Shown one piece after another: positions 19,579 through 22,236 of a DNA stretch of 22,236 bases (position 1 is the stretch's first letter; the number at the start of each line of letters is the position of its first letter). The stretch lies in assembly GCA_000969725.1 (NCBI GenBank), contig JXSR01S028432.1; one strand, written 5' to 3'. The DNA is from Ophiothrix spiculata. Its lineage: Eukaryota; Echinodermata; Ophiuroidea; Amphilepidida; Ophiotrichidae. Both the position numbers and the translations under genes were made by a program. Under the pieces are notes generated by a model. That model searched no databases, was not told the DNA's origin, and saw only the letters and a program-made list of their open reading frames with translations.

Positions 19579-19756
19579 GTTCATGTTAACATTATGCGAG
19601 GCCGGTGATTGCCCTGAAAATTTAAAACGACTCCACTTATGTGCAGAACTAGTGGGTATACTAAACCATGTTTGGTACCATCCTGACACATCACCAGGGG
19701 ATATAATAGAGGCTTGGACAGGGGGAAAACTGCAGGAATTCTGGCTCTCAAAGTAA
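19579..19756 (+). CDS. Putative 3'-terminal coding exon of an unrecognised gene
   Basis: An acceptor (CATGTTTCCAG, AG at 19577-19578) precedes one base that completes a split codon, so the upstream intron would be phase 2. Fifty-eight in-frame residues follow, ending in TAA at 19754-19756. The peptide begins FMLTLCEAGDCPENLKRLHL, has the central stretch LNHVWYHPDTSPGDIIEAWT and ends GGKLQEFWLSK. Its Trp, His, Cys, Pro and Gly content is unlike the surrounding AT-rich noise, and an amphipathic helix is plausible in the middle. I cannot name the protein or its family. An in-frame ATG lies upstream at 19490, but the decayed acceptor in copy A and the peptide's composition favour an exon over a stand-alone 88-codon ORF. 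No upstream exon was found in the window. An AATAAA at 20087 could serve as a polyadenylation signal, but it lies in a segment not shared with copy A. It may itself be a non-functional fragment. Confidence 0.5.
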
Positions 19757-19790
19757 ATAGTGATATAGGCAAATAGGAAGAGTAATACAT

Positions 19791-20180
19791 TGTTAGGGAA
19801 GAATTGTGTCAGAGTGCAGTGTGTGTATGGAACGTGATATGTTGTCTGGCTTATTATATGTTGTAGAGGAGAATGTTAATGCTTATGTAATGTTCGTGAT
19901 GATATCGTGTGATTACTGACGGGTGGTAATTATTTTATATATTGCTACCACAATTCCATATTAATTAATAGGTCCTGGTTTAATATATACAAATAATTGG
20001 AATAATCAAGCTAGTCATTATCTTTGTCTGTTGGTTATAAAGCATACTCCATACTCTTTTTTAACTCATGAGTGCAGAGACTTGTAAATAAATCCCAAGT
20101 CCTGGAGAAGTCTAGAAAAATGACAATCATCAATTAATATCAAACAGGTGCTACTTTTTTAACTCATGAGTGCAGAGACT
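19791..20180. mobile_element. Copy-B-specific insertion, possibly a solo-LTR-like fossil
   Basis: Alignment with copy A stops after AAGAGTAATACATT and resumes near TATTTTGCAATC (about 20186). The intervening sequence starts TGTTAGGGAAG (from 19790), contains TTATAAAG and AATAAA boxes, and includes a 27-bp direct repeat (20056-20082 and 20154-20180). A TG start with promoter- and polyadenylation-like boxes suits a solitary LTR, but no paired CA end, target duplication or internal gene was found, so family and limits are open. Copy A has its own unmatched 130 bp at this point. Confidence 0.3.
20056..20180 (+). repeat. 27-bp direct repeat pair, 98-bp period
   Basis: TTTTTTAACTCATGAGTGCA followed by GAGACTT occurs identically at 20056-20082 and 20154-20180. 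Neither copy has a counterpart in duplication copy A, so the doubling is recent and private to copy B. Confidence 0.88.
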
Positions 20181-20391
20181 TATTATTTTGCAATCAAGTA
20201 AGTAAAAGATTAGTCATTTGTGTTTGAATCACTATGAATTAAGTATTATCAAAAAGTAAAGTTGCTAAATTTGGGCAATCTACAAGGAGAGCAGATCAAG
20301 ATGCATGCAAATCTCTGAGTTCACAGACATCTTACATTGGGCTGTACTATACATCAGATCCAGATCTGATACCTGTGTTACCACAGTCTAA

Positions 20392-20772
20392 AGCGGCCCA
20401 TACACGATCAATTTTATTGTGCAATATCAACTATTGTGCAATATTATTGATCGTGTATATACGATATTGATGGGTTGCGCAATATATTGAAGAAATCTAA
20501 TCTAGTTTGATTTTTATTGACGTTTGCACAATAATATCGTCTCGTGTATTGTAACTGTCAATATTAGTGTGCAATCAAATCTCAGTTTGCATAGAAAACG
20601 CATTGGGCTAAACATGTATCAGTGTCAATATCCATGACCTTATCCGTCGACGTCCTGCATTCAAATGACGGGTTTATTGCAATATAATTGAATCGTGTGT
20701 GTCCTAGAATATTATTGACAATATGCATATCAATAACATTGCTTCAATAAAATTGATCGTGTATGGGCGGCT
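20392..20772. mobile_element. 381-bp MITE with TAA target duplication
   Basis: The left end AGCGGCCCATACACGATCAA continues as TTTTATTG and is matched in reverse complement at 20746-20772 (AGCCGCCCATACACGATCAA, then TTTTATTG), giving about 28-bp TIRs with one mismatch. TAA flanks both sides (20389-20391 and 20773-20775). The 3-bp TWA-type duplication suits PIF/Harbinger-like transposition, although a degenerate TTAA site cannot be excluded. The interior is full of short inverted TTGTGCAATA and TATTGATCGTGTAT words, so much of it can fold. It lies in copy B and is missing from copy A, hence younger than the duplication unless A lost it. Confidence 0.88.
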
Positions 20773-22236
20773 TAAATGCAAATTAGCATTGTGCATTCAA
20801 CTAATATTCTAATTATACCAATCAGTATTTACATGAAATCTGAACATCATCAGTTGTAGAGTAATAAATATCTTATTATCCAACCTATCATGTAATGATT
20901 ACTAAATACAATCTAACAACCTTAGTTACTTGAATTGTAAACTTTATATCAGACATGCAAATCTCAAGTAACATTACTGCTTAATATCTGATAAATGCAC
21001 GGAGAAACAGGATATTAAGGAATCAAAATAGGTTAGGTCAGAGGAAACCTCTTCATATAATAGCTTTTGTCATTTATCTAGAGAGTCAGGTATGGAAATA
21101 TAGCTAGATATTCAAGTTCTCTTATTTAACTGAAAATCTCGGATCTGATGCACTGAGGGTGTAATGTGATCCAATGAAGTAAATGAAAGTAACTAGGATG
21201 AAAGTTTATGGATTGAGGGATGAAGCCTTTTATTGTGAAATTCATATCAGTAGAAATCATGGTGAAAATTGACAAGCTTACCTCTGTGCTTAGTAATTCT
21301 TCTAATTATAGTATGAGGTCACATGATCATAAAGAAAGGGTATTAGAGTTCATATATAAGAAGTTTTTGAAATGCATCCTTTAGATATTTATACATTTTA
21401 CAGTGAATGATATGATCAAGTTGAGATTAAATATTGTTTACTGACAGGCAAATGATTAAAGATTAAAGGAGGTACTGAATAAACACGCAACTCCCCATCA
21501 GGAACACAGTCTCGTCACGTCGCATGCCTCATTACAAATCCCAAGACCCTGTATGCAAATATTGAATATGGTGGCAATTTATTTTCTGTAAGTTTTGACC
21601 AAGAAACAATCAATGTGACATTTTCAATTTACACAAGAAATGGTAGATCAACAGCAGTGTAATCAAATGGAATATCCATGATGAGAATTCAGATAGGATG
21701 GCTACATATTTGTTATGGTTATTGCTCAGTGGAAAATCCAACCCGTTTTTTTGTTAGGTTACTAATAAAACAGCTTGTTTTGTTTGTGATGGGTTAATGA
21801 GGATCTATGAATAAACATATCTTGAAAATAGCAAAAATAGTTTTAATTTGTGTATCTTTTGCAAACAAGAGTTTTTCTTACAAAAAAGTTTGCTTTTAAC
21901 TTTATTGATAAAAACTTGCACATTCATAAAACCAGAAATTAACTTGTGGTGCCTCTTGACAAAAAAATCCATAACACAAGACCTATATATTTTTGATGAT
22001 GGCTATTCAACTTTCTGTGTAATTCCCAGCTGAGGGAACAGCTTTTAAAAAAGAGTGAAACAGTATCTGAAACCAATTGACAAAGATTTCTTTGTGAGTA
22101 AATTGGAAACCATTCTTAGTTTCATTGTATCAAGAAACATAGATTTAATACAATAGTGAGGAAGATTTTTGCAAGGGACAAGAAAATGAACAGGGTAAAA
22201 TGGAAGTGAATGTGCAAGGATTGGTCTGATATAAAA

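Larger units (their letters stand above)
19471..22236 (+). repeat. Young tandem segmental duplication, copy B (runs off the window)
   Basis: Copy B starts directly where copy A ends. Its last bases correspond to about 19366 of copy A, so roughly 100 bp of the unit is missing at the window end and a third copy could follow. It holds the intact exon at 19579-19756, an unmatched segment at 19791-20180, and a MITE at 20392-20772. Open frames in its 3' half (for example 61 codons at 21848-22033) have partners in copy A that are not conserved as protein. Confidence 0.93.

Noticed and set aside
20353-20370. Short palindrome ATCAGATC/GATCTGAT
   Set aside because: 8-bp arms are too short to distinguish from chance in 22 kb.

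Overview
The window is AT-rich (about one third G+C by eye), non-prokaryotic DNA with almost no coding content. There are no long ORFs and no operon structure. It does contain tRNA-derived SINEs, several short terminal-inverted-repeat elements (MITE-like) and tandem duplications of many ages. The repeat types (a SINE with a V-domain-like CTCCGGGT motif, SINEs with a CTTGGACAAGG-like motif, a poly-G-ended repeat, and a GGGCCCATATTCATGAAA-ended foldback) suggest a marine invertebrate, perhaps an echinoderm or another invertebrate deuterostome. The species assignment is an inference, not something the sequence proves.

Layout. 1-1090: a 39-nt palindrome, a TIR-bounded element and a possible SINE scrap. 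1095-3400: copy C of an old segmental duplication. 3400-6536: mostly unassigned, with one perfect hairpin (4583-4613) and a poly-G-ended repeat (4843-5140). 6537-9895: copy D of the same duplication, enlarged by a SINE between 78-bp direct repeats, a second minus-strand SINE, a 432-bp MITE with a 4-bp target duplication, and a local 209-bp duplication whose second copy took a further SINE. 9895-10415: T-rich spacer with a repeat scrap. 10415-13900: a tandem array of about six related units (about 660 bp when full, about 450-480 bp when shortened), the last interrupted by a 113-bp foldback insertion. 13900-16930: two more MITE-like elements in otherwise unassigned DNA. 16930-22236: a younger tandem duplication (copies A and B, about 2.5-2.9 kb each, B running off the window).

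The only sequence that reads like protein is a 178-bp block in copy B (19579-19756). It looks like a 3'-terminal coding exon: a polypyrimidine-AG acceptor, then 59 complete codons, then a stop. Its counterpart in copy A (17043-17219) has lost the aligned acceptor AG and carries a 1-bp frameshift, so it is a decayed copy. I do not recognise the protein and found no upstream exons.

I see no CRISPR array, rRNA, genuine tRNA gene, or convincing new multi-gene system. The value of the window lies in its layered duplication and insertion history. Several insertions can be dated against an uninterrupted sister copy within the same window.
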